In this document: positions 35,759-49,052 of the stretch, piece by piece
How positions within the stretch are numbered: the stretch's first letter is position 1
Layout of the letters: each line of letters opens with the position of its first letter
DNA from: Toxonevra muliebris
Taxonomy: Eukaryota; Arthropoda; Insecta; Diptera; Pallopteridae
NCBI GenBank assembly: GCA_963691655.1
Contig: OY829327.1
Span: forward strand, 80,922,019-80,986,018
Direction of reading: 5' to 3'
Length of the DNA: 64,000 nt
Made by a program: the position numbers and the translations under genes
Notes under the pieces: generated by a model
Database searches by the model: none
What the model saw: only the letters and a program-made list of their open reading frames with translations
What the model was told of the DNA's origin: nothing

Positions 35759-36537
35759 TTAGGGCGATGTTACACGATCAATGTTTTGCTGTCAAACAAT
35801 GCAATTGTTGTTGCTTTGAAAAATGAGCACTGAGTAAAAGAGAGGATGAACACATTTCACTTCAAATTTTTTTACTGACGAAAAAAACCTGCATCACTTC
35901 AAATAAAATGGGGTTGCTGAAGATGCACTGTTGCATTTTATTGGAAAATACTAATATTTTATGAAAAATACTAGACTTTTTACTAACTTATAAATACATT
36001 TTTTTTCTTTGCCACCCTTTGAGTTGTTTGGCATTAGTTTGTTTGTAAAAATGAGTGCTGTTTAAAAAATACTTAATAATTTTTATAAAAACATGGTAAT
36101 TCAAGGGCCAAGTAACAAAGTAGCTCTCGCAAATTTTAAAGATTATTTTTCTGCGTTTTTTATATATAAATGCAATATTGTTTGTATAATTTGTGGCTAT
36201 TTCCACCAATATTATCTCATATTGTCATTATAATTATTTTCCATCCAATTCCATTACAATTATTGAATTTTCATTCACTCCAAAATACAATTAAATACTT
36301 TTTAGTTGGAACAACATAGTTGCAGATAAAAGTATTAAAAAATAACATTCAGCAAAAAACTGATAGCGTAACAGGGCATCAAACAAAACGATGAAAAGAG
36401 AGTAAAAACAGAAAACATTGACAGCAAAACATTGACCGTGTAACATCAGCCTAACAGGGCATCAAACAAAACGATGAAAAGAAAGTAAAAACAGAAAACA
36501 TTGACAGCAAAACATTGACCGTGTAACATCAGCCTTA
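35759..36537. mobile_element. PIF/Harbinger-type MITE candidate with duplicated right terminus
   Basis: Left end from 35762 reads GGGCGATGTTACACGATCAA; the right end is the complement of GGCTGATGTTACACGGTCAA ending at 36534. Similarity continues for about 34 bases (through TGTTTTGCTGTCAA). TTA flanks both sides (35759-35761 and 36535-36537). The rightmost 83 bases (36452-36534) are a near-perfect tandem copy of 36369-36451, so the element has two right ends. No transposase is visible. Confidence 0.85.
36369..36534 (+). repeat. 83-bp tandem duplication of the MITE end
   Basis: Two copies of 83 bases differ at about one position (GAGAGT versus GAAAGT). Each ends with ACCGTGTAACATCAGCC. Confidence 0.93.
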
Positions 36538-37499
36538 TGAAGAATTGGTAACACTTATTTCTATTGCTTATTTAGTAGGTCATGAATGAAAGAGAGCCAG
36601 AGAGAGAGCTGAGAGAAAACTTTTATTCACTTTGGAACAGTGCTGTCGCTGTCACTTCAATTGAGATTTTTTATTTCACTTTAAAGCCAGACACTTCATT
36701 TCTTTTTTCATAAAATCACTTCGGTTTTCCAGTTTCAATGAAAAACTAAAATCTATCAAAAAAATCTAAATATGCTCATTTCTGTAATATGCTCCGACTG
36801 TAGCCAGATCGGTGTGTTTGAATTTATATTCTATATAAAAAGTAAAAAGATACCTTTTAGCATACATCCTTTAGTACATTTTGAGACCTTTTATGTTTAT
36901 TTAAATACTTATATAGCAACACTGATGACGAACTGTCATATAATTTATTAGAATTTGGTTGAAAATTAAGAGATAAATGGTTTCGAAGGCGAGTGGAGGA
37001 TTTCATTTCTAAATGATTTTATGCAAAAAGGCGACAGTTTCGAAGAATTCTGCCATTTTGTTTTTGGTGTGAAGAATTCCTTAAAACAAATTATGTACCC
37101 TCATTCAAGAAGTTTCATCGGAGCCTTATCGTGTCTGCCACATAGTAGGGCTCCAGCAAGTTTTTTTCACAAACTAAGCACAAAACCAAACGCTTCAAAA
37201 AACACTTAACTTTTCAATTTTTTTCAATTTATTATTAACAAAAAAAAAAAAAAATAGTAGTACATTAAGATATAGAATCTTTACCAGTACTTGAAAAATA
37301 TATATAAATACAATAAAAGAAAAGTAGAATAGAACTAAAATACTTTTTAAAAAATAAATTCGATTTTTTAAGAATTTCACTTCACAAAAATAAATTTCAA
37401 AACGACAGCTCTGCTTTGGAAGTACAAAATGTCAATGTTGATTATGTTCTTCCAACTATGATTCGTTTTCAGCATTAAAAATGACATGATGATGGGAAA
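36538..37499. other. Non-coding stretch
   Basis: No gene or element recognised. Confidence 0.4.
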
Positions 37500-38027
37500 T
37501 ACATATCGATGGTCATACGTTGACCCCTCGTAAGTACTTTTTCACCATTTTTGGAAGACAAGACAATAATGCAATAAATTTCTATAAACAATATGTAAAA
37601 ATAAGTTTAAAATAAAGAAAAATAATTCCCAAAATATTTTTTTCTTATTTAAGATGATTTAGAACCACATTATACATATCGATGGTCATACGTTGACCCC
37701 TCGTAAGTAGTTTGTTACCACTTTTGAAAGAGACGGAAGAAAAGCAGTAAATAAATATAAGGAATATGTAAAATTGCTTTTTAAATCATTTTAAATAAGA
37801 AAAAATGTTTTTGGAATTACTTTGTTTTATTCTAAAATTATTTTAATATATTGTTTATAGAAATTTATTGCGTTACTGTCTTTCAAAAGTGGTGAAAAAG
37901 TACTTACAAGGAGTCAACGGATGATCATCGATATTCTTTATGTATATTTATTACTTTTTTGCCGTCTTTTTCAAAAGAGGTGAAAAACTACATACGAGGG
38001 GGGTCAACGTATGACCATCGATATGTA
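37500..38027. mobile_element. Interleaved foldback/MITE, four copies of one terminus
   Basis: The terminus CATATCGATGGTCATACG plus TTGACCCCTCGTAAGTA occurs forward at 37502 and 37675. It occurs inverted ending at about 37935 (diverged) and at 38025. TA flanks the outermost ends (37500-37501 and 38026-38027). The interior of the first forward copy (from GCAATAAATTTCTATAAAC at about 37570) matches, inverted, the interior of the first inverted copy. The second forward copy pairs with the second inverted copy through GACGG..AAAA. The order is therefore F1-F2-I1-I2. No coding capacity is recognised. Confidence 0.82.
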
Positions 38028-41000
38028 GCTTCTTCAGTTCTCGCGCTTAGAGAGCCGACGTCGGTTTCGCGGCTTCATCATTTGAATAAGCAGAGGCGTC
38101 AGCGTCGGCTTTCTCGGTTTCATCTCATGTGCTCTATGGGGCAGAGTTACCAAAATCTGGAATTTCGCCAATTTAAACCAATTCCAATTTTATTTGTTTC
38201 AATTGAAAGTTCTGAAAGAATTCGATTTTATGCAAGCAACCCTCACGAATGTTACCTGTTATCTCATAAATGAGTTTCCCGATCCCCAGTAACTCCTTGG
38301 CTATGGCTGGGAAAATTGCGGAGTCAGCGACTCGATGCTCCGGGTATGTCCATCCAATGTGACGTTAGTTAGAATAATCAAATTCTTGAAAAAGCAGAAA
38401 AAGCAGCCAAGTGTCTTCCTAAAGAGATTTAAAAAATATTCGTCCCAAAAAGTGGTATAATTTGCATCTATGGGCAGGAGCATTGTATACAACACCAAAC
38501 GATAAAGTAAAGGAAGTACCCTACTGCCTAATAGCTCTAATGTGGATTTCGTGACTCTATTTTCCAGATATTTTCATAGTAAATGTTCAAAATAAAGTAC
38601 TCCTCTTTCTTCAGAAGTTGGAAGTGTCATTTTTGGTACCTGCCTTTTTATTTTTGACTGGTATTGCAGCAAGATTTATCAAAAACTGGAAATGTATTTT
38701 CTTCTGAAACTATTGGTTTGAGAGAAGGTACGATATTCAGATTCGAAGTTTAATTAAGACCAACCAAAACATCGGATCAAACTTATAGAGAGATATTAAT
38801 GGCACGAGAAACAGCAGAGTCAGCAGTAGAAATTGTATTGTTGATTTACTTTGTGGTGTTTTGGTTGTTGAATTATGTTAATTATTTATGCTCTCTATTC
38901 TTAACTTCTATGTTCACCTGCGTTAATTCACTCACCTGCAGTTTTTCAATTTGTGTTACAAAGCAAACGAAGAATGAAAAACTAAAATGGCGCCAAAATT
39001 AACTGTGTACTCTCCGTAATTCAGCATGACAGCTACTCAGCGGGTAGCGCAGGGTTGTATTCATTTGGTATTATTGTTCATTATTACTCTACGACTATTT
39101 TTATTTATTATAATAATCCAACTGGCATAATTTTATAAATAATGTTCACCTCGTTGAACCTAATAAAAAAAAAATTACTTGAAAAATATTTTATTTTTGC
39201 CAAATCAAGAGTCTTAATGCACTTTCTGTTTGAAATATTTGAACCAGCATATGGCATATGTGACAAAAAGAGAATACAACAATTTCAAAATGATGATATT
39301 AGTTAAAGTATTTAATAATCCATAAATGTCGTTAGACTACTTAAACAACAAATAAATGAAATCAACTAAACCTAACTATACCAAATAGTTTCTCCAAATT
39401 TACACTAATTAAGCAATTCATAAAGCAACAGTGCCGCGTGTGTTCACACCAAACATGGTCAATTTTATTAATTAAAAAAACAAACAATGTACAAAAATAC
39501 TAAAAGAGCGCAAAAGTTTCAACAATTTCTATACAAATCAACCACAAATTCTAACAAATTAAACCGCACCGTATCGATGAAACTGAAACTAAGTAATCAG
39601 CACACAACGTTCAAATTCCAAACATCAACAAGAGTCAAACCAAAAATTTATATTAATCATTAATTTTCGGCAAGTGCGTGATTATCAATACGAAAAATCA
39701 ACACGAATTGAAGTTTAAATTTTGATGCAGCATCAGTACCGAATACAAAAAAAAGAAAATATCATCCTAATCATCATCACCATTATCATCACTTGATGAC
39801 CAGCGTTTGAGTAAAAAGCATAATTAAAATGTGCAAAAATGGTACGAGTATGAAAGAAGCAAAAAAAAATGATGCGCCATTTTAGCCAAAGCAACAAAAA
39901 AGCAGAAGAAAAAAACGAAGTTAGAGAAGAAGAAAACTGTGCGCATGCGCAGCATTTCAATTATACATTTCCATTTGATTAATGACATTTTTTTTGTGAC
40001 CATAATGACAACAACAGTGTAACTGGCTGACTGACTGAATGGCTGGCAGACTGACTAACTGGATGTAATTGTGAATGAGCTCTGCGTACTTATCCATACA
40101 TCTGTTTGCTCTATGACCAAAATGTAATGATAATAATGAGGATAATGCATGCATTGTTAGAGTTGACGATTTTACATCAGTAAGAAACAATCACTGATTA
40201 ACTTAGTGAGCATTTTCCATAAAATTTGTAGTTAGAAATTTTATATGTTAAATTACTTAAACAGTAGATAGAAATTCAACGTGTAAATTTTTAAGTTTGT
40301 ATGTTATGAATCTAACTGACTCTGAAAATCATGCGATTGTTTATATATACTAACGAGCATGTTAGTACTTATGTGAAAATCTAAGTCAGATCTGTCCAAT
40401 ACGATTTGAGGAAGTTCTAGCCCTAGGTATTAAAACTCACTATCTATCTAGGCTCAGATAAAATTTCGCTAGTGTAATAGATTATCGAGCCGGAAGTCTG
40501 CATTTTGCCTCAGAATAACTCGGAAAATCAACAATGTGGTTAAGCTTAGCTTCATATTTATGATGTCATTGTCACACGTTTTCTTTCATATGTAACATAA
40601 CAGCAGAACATTCAAGATATATAGGAGATTGATCATAAATTCCATTTGATATAGATGAACCCTTTACAGACAATTGCCACTATGGATCCTTTATTAGCTT
40701 TTTTCCTGCTTTCTTCACGTCTCATTTCTTTAATTTACTGTCGTTATTCTTAATATATTTGGCTGCAATACAAAATTTTCATAAAGACTATAATTTGTTT
40801 AGCATTCATTCACCTATTCATACCTCAAAATTTCAACACATATGCATTTGATATTCTAAACTTTCCTTTGGAAAATGTTTCCGTCTACTTAACCAGCGAG
40901 AGGAAAAGCGAGTGAACTACAACTGCACTCTAATATAATATAAGTAAAAACTCAGTTGGAAGTAATCATGTTAAACTGAATTTAATCACTACAAAAAACT

Positions 41001-42559
41001 GCATTAATCTGCATAACAACTTTTAACGTATTCCTCTATAACAAGTCAGCAATAACAAAATAGAGCATATCTACATATGTGCCTGGCAACAAAGCGTGAG
41101 TGACTGAGTGAATGTGTGGTGAAACAAGTTCATATGCACCCTCAAACTATAACAACAAAGCACACCACATGACGCTATTGTAATTCCACTACAGCGATCC
41201 CTGTGATGTGGTTTAAAAAGTGTTCCCCTGATATGTGTGAGTGTGCAGCACTTGTGGCCTTGTGATGCTTGTGGGTGCATCATCATCATCATCAGCAGCA
41301 AAAGGAACAAGTTTAAGCAATAAATTTCAAATTTGCTTGAAAACTTGTATCAAAACATGTCCATCTAATGATACCATAAAATATATACATATATAGAGAA
41401 AAAAAAAAGTAACACAAAAAACGGAGGAAGCTAGCATGTTTAGAAAACTCAATGGACTCGTTCCCCCTTTTCTGTTTTGCTGATTTCGACTTCATGTTTT
41501 TGTCTAGATTTTTAAGCACAAATGCTTAAAGGTGGAAATTTCTGTACATTTTTTGTTTGCATTCGCTTCGCTTTTTTGCTTTTTGCAGGTTAAAAGAGTT
41601 TTCAAAAATATTTTTTTATTATTATTCTATTTTGTTGTTGTATGGTAAAGCAGAAGCAACAGCTGCTGCTGCTTGCCTTTCAACATTTGTGCAAATTTAT
41701 TTAGGTGAACTTGTGGCTTTCACAATAACAAACAATAAACACAACAAAAGAGAACAACAACAATAAGCAATCAAACGAAGAGGCAAAAATGCAGGCAAGC
41801 AGGAAGAAATAAACCCAAACCGAGTAACCTTCAAAAGTTGGTAACTGCTGCTGGCGCCTTTTCTGCTTCTACAACAATAACAATAACCATAATAAAAACT
41901 AGAAAATTCTTCTAGTCTTAAGAATTATTTAGTATCATTTTTTTGTTTTTTTTTTTTAGTTTTGTGGATTTTCTTTCTTTGCTTCTAACCCAAATTAATT
42001 CAGTTTTTAATGTTTATTTTGACATATACAAAAAAAATTTTCTTTGCATATTTATTTATAATGCAATAATACTTTGCGAGTTCAACTTGAGGTTAATTAA
42101 TTTTCCAGATAATTTTCTAACCTGCAACAAGTGAAAATTTCTTTAAAAAAATAAAACTTTATTTAAAGAAAATATCGCAGAAAAAAAATAACGATGGAAA
42201 AGTGAAGCTAGTGAAACGTGTGGAAAATCTCTGACTGTGCAAATTGATTGATGATGGGCGTACAATAATTTATCACTTTTATTCATTAATCGCTCATTGA
42301 TGCTTTCGCATAGCTTACAGCAGAAGCTGGCAAGGTCAAGCATTTTAATAAATTTCTTAAAAGTTACAAAAACGATTAAAAGATATTTTGCTCGTTATGG
42401 TTTAAGTTAGGCTTGAATGAAAAGCTAAACTAATAAAGAATTTGTTTTTATTTACTATTGTTGTTGATTGAATTACTGCCATAATGAATTGAAGCTTTCA
42501 CTAATTCTTGCTGAATTCAATGCTTAGAGTGTGATTCTATCAGTTCTTTACTGTGGCTT
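38028..42559. other. Long non-coding stretch
   Basis: About 4.5 kb without a supported gene. A GC-richer patch lies at 38035-38150. Simple repeats include CAT runs at 39765-39790 and 41278-41296 and CAACAA runs near 41750. Frames of 60-80 codons here look random. Confidence 0.45.
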
Positions 42560-43505
42560 CTTGTAATAATGTAACTAGAAAGTTCAATTGACTCCGTCCC
42601 GAACGCAGACACTCTCCTAACTTAATTAGGCTACAACTTCGTCTATAGCCTTAATTCTGCCAGAAGCCTTTGCAAACTTGCATAGCTTAGATAGATCAAG
42701 GTTGTCTAAGTCTTCTGTCTTCAAAAAAAGTTTGGCTGGTATTACACATCTCGTTCAAGAAAAGGGAGAACATACACAGATGAAATGTACTGCAGTGTCA
42801 TTTTCTTTTAGACATGCTTCACATTGTCTCGATTCCTTGACACTGATTTTCCTGAGAAAATCATTGATTGTAGCAAAGCCTGTGACAACTCAAGTCGCAC
42901 CTTCGCAGATTACTTATCTGTCCTATCTAGAGTTAATCATCAACTTCGACTGACGTCAAGAATCCAGTTCCCAGTCAATAATCTCAGAGTAATTAACGCA
43001 GCCTCAGCTTCAGGTCTTGTTTAATGAGAGAGAGAGAGACTGTGGACCCGCAAAAGTCATTGCCGATCCTTTTCTAGGCGGCATATCCGCCATCTCGTTA
43101 CCTGGAATACCTGCGTATCGAGGTTTCCATACCAACATAACTGCAAGTCTGTTAAGCTTGATAATCCCTTCATCCACAATTTTCAAGCCAATGGTAAAAG
43201 CTACACAGACTTTAAAAGTCGCTTGGTTATTCGAACAGATAAAAATAGAGTTACCCCTCTATTTCCTTTTTAGAAACAGCTATACAGTGATCGTAATTGC
43301 ACAGACCTCAGCTTGAAACACCGAAGTGTCGCTGCCTAATACAATTGCCCCTTCAACCCTATTAGCTTCAGAATATATACCAGTACCAACTTGATTATTT
43401 ATTAAGGATCCATTAATGTAGAAAACATTGCACCCTGATGAAAATAAGTCCATCTCTCACTATCACATCCATCCCTCACTATCGAGTTCTTCCCGTTTGG
43501 GGAGT
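42560..43505 (-). mobile_element. LINE RNase H and C-terminal fragment (degenerate)
   Basis: Minus strand from 43450: INNQVGTGIYSEANRVEGA and QAEVCAIT, the start of an RNase H domain. Then WKPRYAGIPGNEMADM and KGSAMTFAGPQ (about 43130-43040), matching HSGIPGNERADELARKGSA. Finally SRQCEACLKENDTAVHFICVC (about 42840-42770), the C-terminal Cys/His segment. Scattered stops and frameshifts. An hAT element abuts its upstream side at 43506. Confidence 0.82.
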
Positions 43506-44629
43506 AAGCAACACAGGGCCGTAGACAGGATTTTTTTTCGAAAGGGGAGGTGGGGGTCTTTCTAAGAAAATTTTCATAAATAATTTTTATGAAACTGATG
43601 TTTAAATGCTGCATTTAATGAACCCTATCAGACTAGGGACAAAAGTAGATAAATGTCTGAAAACTTTAGGACAAAGTTTTCTTAATCTTAACTTCAAAAC
43701 AAAAAATTGCCGAAAATGACAAAAAATTCATAAAATAATCAATTTAAATTTTTTCCAATAAATATTATTCAATGTGGATTCCAATGCATTTTTTTATAGC
43801 GAAGGCCATAATTTCGATAACTCATTGACATACCATTGCTGATGATGTACCCAACCTCAAAAAAATTACCAAAAATGCCAAAAATAATCAGAGGCTCATT
43901 TTTTTCATATGATCATCATTGAGAATTTATCATTTATCAATGATATGGAACCCGGATGAGGTTAGCTTATATTCCTTAAATTCGTGCAGTCGCAGCATTG
44001 AAGGAGATCTTGCAAGTCGCCGTGCCCTGAACAATAATGGGTTAAAGAATTAACTGCACTTTAAGATTGTCTCCTAAAACTTTGAAGCTGATCCAATAAC
44101 AATGCCTTGTACGGATTTTGTGAATAAGATGGTTCCAAGTTTTTGCGAATTAATTTTTCATTCTCAACACGAATCTGAGGTCAAACACTTCCCATCACGA
44201 CACGTTTTAGAAAAAATGGGGTTCAAACAAGTCTAATTTTATAAGGGCCCGATAATGTTTTCTATTTTTTTTTTTATTAATTTTTTCAGGACGAAACTTT
44301 AAATCAAAAACATTTACAGACCTAGAAAAACTATAAAAGCAGGATTCCTCAGTATCACTTTCTCTTTTTGAATCCGAAGTCAAACCTCATGTCAAGGAAA
44401 ACATATCGGATTTGATCGCATAGATTTCAAATTTATTTTATTATATTTGGTTTTTTAGAAAGAAACCGATGGAATAAAAAATATTTAAAAATCGTTAAAT
44501 TTATTTTATTTTGACTTTTTTTATATCCACTGACAATTAAAATCAAAAAATTAGAATAACGTTTCCACATTTCGGGGGGTAGTCCAGAACCCCCAAAAAC
44601 TCCCCCCTAAATACGGCTTTGAAGCAACA
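43506..44629. mobile_element. Non-autonomous hAT element with 8-bp target duplication
   Basis: AAGCAACA flanks both ends (43506-43513 and 44622-44629). The 1108-bp element starts CAGGGCCGTA and ends with the complement of CAAAGCCGTA. G-rich subterminal runs occur at both ends (GGGGAGGTGGGGG at left; complement of AGGGGGGAGTTTTTGGGGG at right). These are hAT hallmarks. The body is AT-rich, with no transposase frame. Confidence 0.9.
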
Positions 44630-45249
44630 TAAACCTTTGACAAACGAATAAGTTTGGCATTTGTTGTCCGTCACACCTTATTCGATCTAGGTGTAAGTTC
44701 CGTAGTCTCACCAAAAAATATTTTCCTTCCAAGTAATTTACCGATACAATACAGAGATTTTTAGGCTTCATTTTCGATGTAATAGTGGCAGTTATAGTAG
44801 GGCTTCCATAGCGATTGTGGGTGTCCCTCTCTTCTCTCCACCAATACCACCGTGATATTGTAGGCTCTCCATGAGACTTTTCGAGAAACTCGTTCTCGAC
44901 AAGTTCCTTGAAACGCCTCTGCAGACGAGCATCAAACTTTAAATAACTATCTTGAAAAAAAGTTATGAAGTCATTCCATCAACTTATCAAGTCATTCCAT
45001 GTAGGAAAAATATCGACATTCGGATGAAAATCGTGGTAAATAATATTGCGTAAAAATTTTCTTCTTTATTCGGTTCCATATTTCAGAAATGGTTCAAAAT
45101 ATTACAAGTTTTTCAAATTCAATTTATAATATCTAATTTATTTTAACCAATAGAGTCAGAACTTGTTATGAGTAAATTTCCAGCGTATTAAAATGATTTA
45201 AACGACCAACATTTTGTTGGGAAATCTCAAAAATAGCTCAGTCACCTTA
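44630..45249 (-). pseudogene. Coding-like remnant beside the hAT element
   Basis: The minus strand is open over about 44938-44635 and reads mixed-composition peptide such as RFKELVENEFLEKSHGEP followed by SRWYWWREERDTHNR. It probably belongs to the element interrupted by the hAT insertion, possibly the LINE at 42560-43505 or a different retroelement. I cannot name the domain. 44940-45249 holds nothing recognised. Confidence 0.35.
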
Positions 45250-46145
45250 TGCGATAAATTGTTTATTTTGTTTATTTGTTAACGTCTACGGATACAAAGA
45301 TCTTACAGACTAATGACAATTTTGGTATAAAAATAACTTACATACTAAATATAACAACATAATAAAATTAATTAAATAAAATAAATAAATTAAGACGAAA
45401 GCGCGATTCATTAACAGTAAAGTCAAGTACATTATTATAACGATTACATATACGAATACATCTTGTAATTGGTTCATTTAAGGCATAGTTGGTTTTGTGA
45501 GTGGACTCCTCAAACATGCGGTTGAACCTTAAGCTTCTGTTGGGGACGTAAATATTTAATAGGTTAGACAACTCAGGATGGACAATAAGACCTGATAAAA
45601 CTTTGTAGACAAACATGAGCGAAAAATATATTCTTCTATCGTGCAGTGATTGTAAGCCGAGCAGCTTACGTCTGGCAGTATAAGGTGGAAGACCGTCAGG
45701 CCAATGCATTTTACGAAGGGCGTATTTAGTGCACAATCTTTGAACTTTTTCAATACGAATTGAGTGGACATTATAAAAAGGATCCCAGATGATGGAACAA
45801 TATTCTAAGTGACTTCGAACTAAGGACTCATATAGTGCTTTAATGGTTAGTGGGTCTCTAAAATTATGAGAATTTCTTTTGATAAACCCAAGCATAGAGT
45901 AAGCTTTTGATATAATATAATCAAAGTGATTTGAAAAACTTAATTTAGAATTAAATATGATCCCCAAGTCTTTAATTTCTTGTTTACGGGGCAAAATCTG
46001 ATTATTTAAGGTATAATTAAAAATAAGTGTTGAGTTATTTCTAGTATAGGAAACAATACAGCATTTATCAACATTTAAACATAAGTTATTAGAAGAGCAC
46101 CAGTCGAGGAAGTCAAGTAAATCCTGCTTTGAGCTTTGAGCAATC
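45250..46145 (-). mobile_element. Jockey-like LINE 3' end, coding frame preserved
   Basis: The minus strand is open from about 46143 to the stop at 45368. It reads QDLLDFLDWCSSNNLCLN, then KDLGIIFNSKLSFSNHF, KAYSMLGFIKRN, LVRSHLEYCSIIW, RIEKVQRLC and LPPYTARRKLLGLQSL, ending NESRFRLNLFILF. This is the region after the RT palm in Jockey-clade ORF2. Lack of stops over about 258 codons means a young copy. It is 5'-truncated at about 46145. A short 3' UTR ends in an A-rich tail (complement of TTTATTTTGTTTATTTG at 45260-45280). Confidence 0.9.
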
Positions 46146-49052
46146 AGTTAAAGTAGTTATTTCAAAAAATAAAAATTGGCAACATCATCGATGTTAGCGC
46201 TCTAATTACACAAAAAGGTAGAAGGCTGGTTAACTTTAAGGTCAGTTAAACAGGCATACTTTTTTTTGAAAGTCAACAAAAAATAGTAAAATAAGTTGTG
46301 TTGCATTTGAATTGAGAAATTCATCTAGATAAAATATCAAATTTGATGTAGAAATTATAACTTCACAGGACCTTATATATTTTTAAGAGGCTACAGCTGA
46401 CCAAACTTTTGTAAAAAAAAAAACATATGGAAAAGTAGGTAAAATTCAACAAAAATGCATATTTTCTACATTCTGCTATTTTTAACTTATAATAACTACT
46501 GAAATACTGTGTTAAATACATTTGATCCCAAGGAATACTTATTGCTTATGATGTGGGATAGAAATATTTTTATTTTTTTTTTAACCAGGTTAGCTTATTT
46601 TCTATACCCTTTAAAATCCAGAAAAAAAGCCTCTTTTATTTTTTTGAGTATAAAACTCTCATATTGAAGACATTTGGAAATTGTGTTTTGAAAGTTTTCA
46701 AAATTGGTTCATGGTATCTAGTATCGAACCAAAATGAGTAAATGAGCTAGGAAATTCTACAGAATGGTGAGTTTGCCTTTTCATATAGGTGTCGAGCAAA
46801 CTTACTTATCAGACTCAAGTGATCTGAATACTGATTAGGCTTGTATTTTGATTCGGCTTGATTAACTTGCTTGATTTGTTTTACAAAACGCATATTTCTT
46901 GCATTGATTTCCATTTGTCATTCAACTCTTACCGGGACCAGTTTATGCCACAAAAATTCTCCTTCTTTAAAACTTTTGGATATTTTTTTAAAACTGCAAA
47001 AGAAATGTTCAAGAATAAAGCACTCAAACAAGTTTTACGTCCATTGTACCATATTCTGTGTTCCCTTTTACTATTCTTTAAATATAACAGATTTATTAAT
47101 AAACCTGAGCAGATCCTCAATTTTTCAGGAAAAAATATTCTAACTCTGGTCCGACAGATACATTTCCATTTGATTAGTTTTCTTCCCATTTGCGACTCAA
47201 TTCTTACTATTACCGATGATCAAATTAATCCACACCAAGGTTTTTGATTTCTCTTCTTTTTTTTCAATCAATTTTTTAATCAATTTCACAATGATTAGGA
47301 ACCCAACTAGGAAGAGCAACTTTGTTATGGTAACCAAATATTTATCAGAGATAAAAACTTTCCTTGACCAACAACCTACATTTGATAAGAAAAAAAACTG
47401 AACTTTCGGAGTTGCCGAAATGTTAGAAAATCCCTTTTTAGGTTTTTTAGGAGCTTTTTTTAATGTTTCTTAACTTTTGAATTAAAAAATTAACTGAAAT
47501 CAGTTTTTAATTTCTTAAACTTAAATGGAAATCGTTATAAAATTAAAAATGTACATTTTTAATTTAAAAAAATGTACATTTTTAATTTTATTGCATGTTT
47601 AAACGATTTACGATCTCACGCTTTTTCACAAAAAATAAAATCCAAAAATAAAAAATAAAAAATAATAAAAAAAAAAACACCCGAAAATCATTAGAGCGCA
47701 TATGACGCGTCGTTTCTTATCCTTAATGCATATCTAACTAGGCAAATTAAAATTGAAAATCGATTGTCTGTTAAACATAGTTGTTTAAGTGCCTCATGTT
47801 TTGATATTATCACAATGAGGCAATGAATTCATTTATCACTTACAGCTGCGTAATTTTGATTATTCCATACAACAATTTACACTAACTAACTAGAGTTAAG
47901 CAAAACCAAATCAAATCAGAAAATCTGAAAATCAAAATCACAGACATACAGCGTTTATACATATATAGTAACTATTGTATGATAGTATGTATGTATCTCT
48001 ATAAATAAATATATGTATGTAGGTATATATATATATACATATATATCTCTATATAAAATCAGCAAATAATTGAAATGACTTGTGTGCGCGATTTGCGCGT
48101 TCTGCTTTTTTGATTTAATTTTGTAATCACGTTTTGCGCATGCGCAACACGCGATCACACAAAACTAATGCTACAGACAGCAGCAGCGGTATACCAAAAT
48201 CAAATCTTTATTTTATTTTATTTTATTTTGTTTTGTTTGTCTGTCCATTCTTCCGTCCGTCTGAAGCTGTCTGACTGTCTGTGTATATAAGATTGTCTGC
48301 TTGAATAATTGTCTGTCTGTCTGTATGTCTGTTTGTTTGTTTGTTTGTTTGCTTGTGTGTGAGTGCGATTTTTCCTTTGGTTCAGATACTAAATAAATAT
48401 CAGCAAAACACAGTACGTGGCGGATTTTTTTGCAGATTTCTTATTTAGTTTGTTGCAGATTTTGCTAAATTGATTTTTGCAGTAGTAGAAGTTTATATTT
48501 TACTGTTGTTTTTCTTCATTATATATTATGGTTGTATTTTTTTTTTTTTTTTTTTTTTGTTTTGTTAATTCACTTAAAAATTGTCAGTCAAATTGAATTG
48601 CATTGCATTGCAAATTCGGATTTTTTTGGGAACAGAATTTTCAATTTATTTATTTCTGAAGCGTATGAAATGTTGCTACTGCTTCTACTATTACTGGCTG
48701 CCACTGCTAGCTAGTGCTTGCCCACCGCCAATGTTCGCAATGACCACAATATTTCAGTAATTCAGATCGATTCGAATTCTATGCAAATTAGTGATTGCTG
48801 CAAGATTTACGACTACTATAGCCTGATTGTGTTTACACTTTGTCACCCTTCTGTCATGTTGATTTATAGTTTGATTTTTAATAATAATTTGATTGCGACT
48901 ACTTCAAGTTATTTATGTAGTCAGAATGTAATTATAGTCAAAGTTTAATTTAAGGCTGCATGCCTTAAAGAAAAATAAAAATATGCTTAACATTTTTCAA
49001 GCTTTTATATTAATTTTTATTTATTTTTTTTTTTTTTCTATTTTTCTTTCAG
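46146..49052. other. AT-rich stretch upstream of the host gene exon
   Basis: No supported gene. The 129-codon frame at 46858-47247 has no ATG support or motif. TA/CATATA runs at 48015-48050 and CTGT/TTTG runs at 48295-48355 are simple repeats. It is probably intron or promoter region of the gene that begins at 49053, but no promoter can be assigned. Confidence 0.4.
47541..47588. repeat. Palindromic AT-rich repeat around TGTACA
   Basis: ATTAAAAATGTACATTTTTAAT is a perfect self-complementary sequence, followed directly by a second AAAAATGTACATTTTTAATTT. Confidence 0.7.

Noticed and set aside
46858..47247. 129-codon plus-strand frame
   Set aside because: No ATG start, no splice context, no recognised motif; overlapping frames of similar length exist on the other strand.
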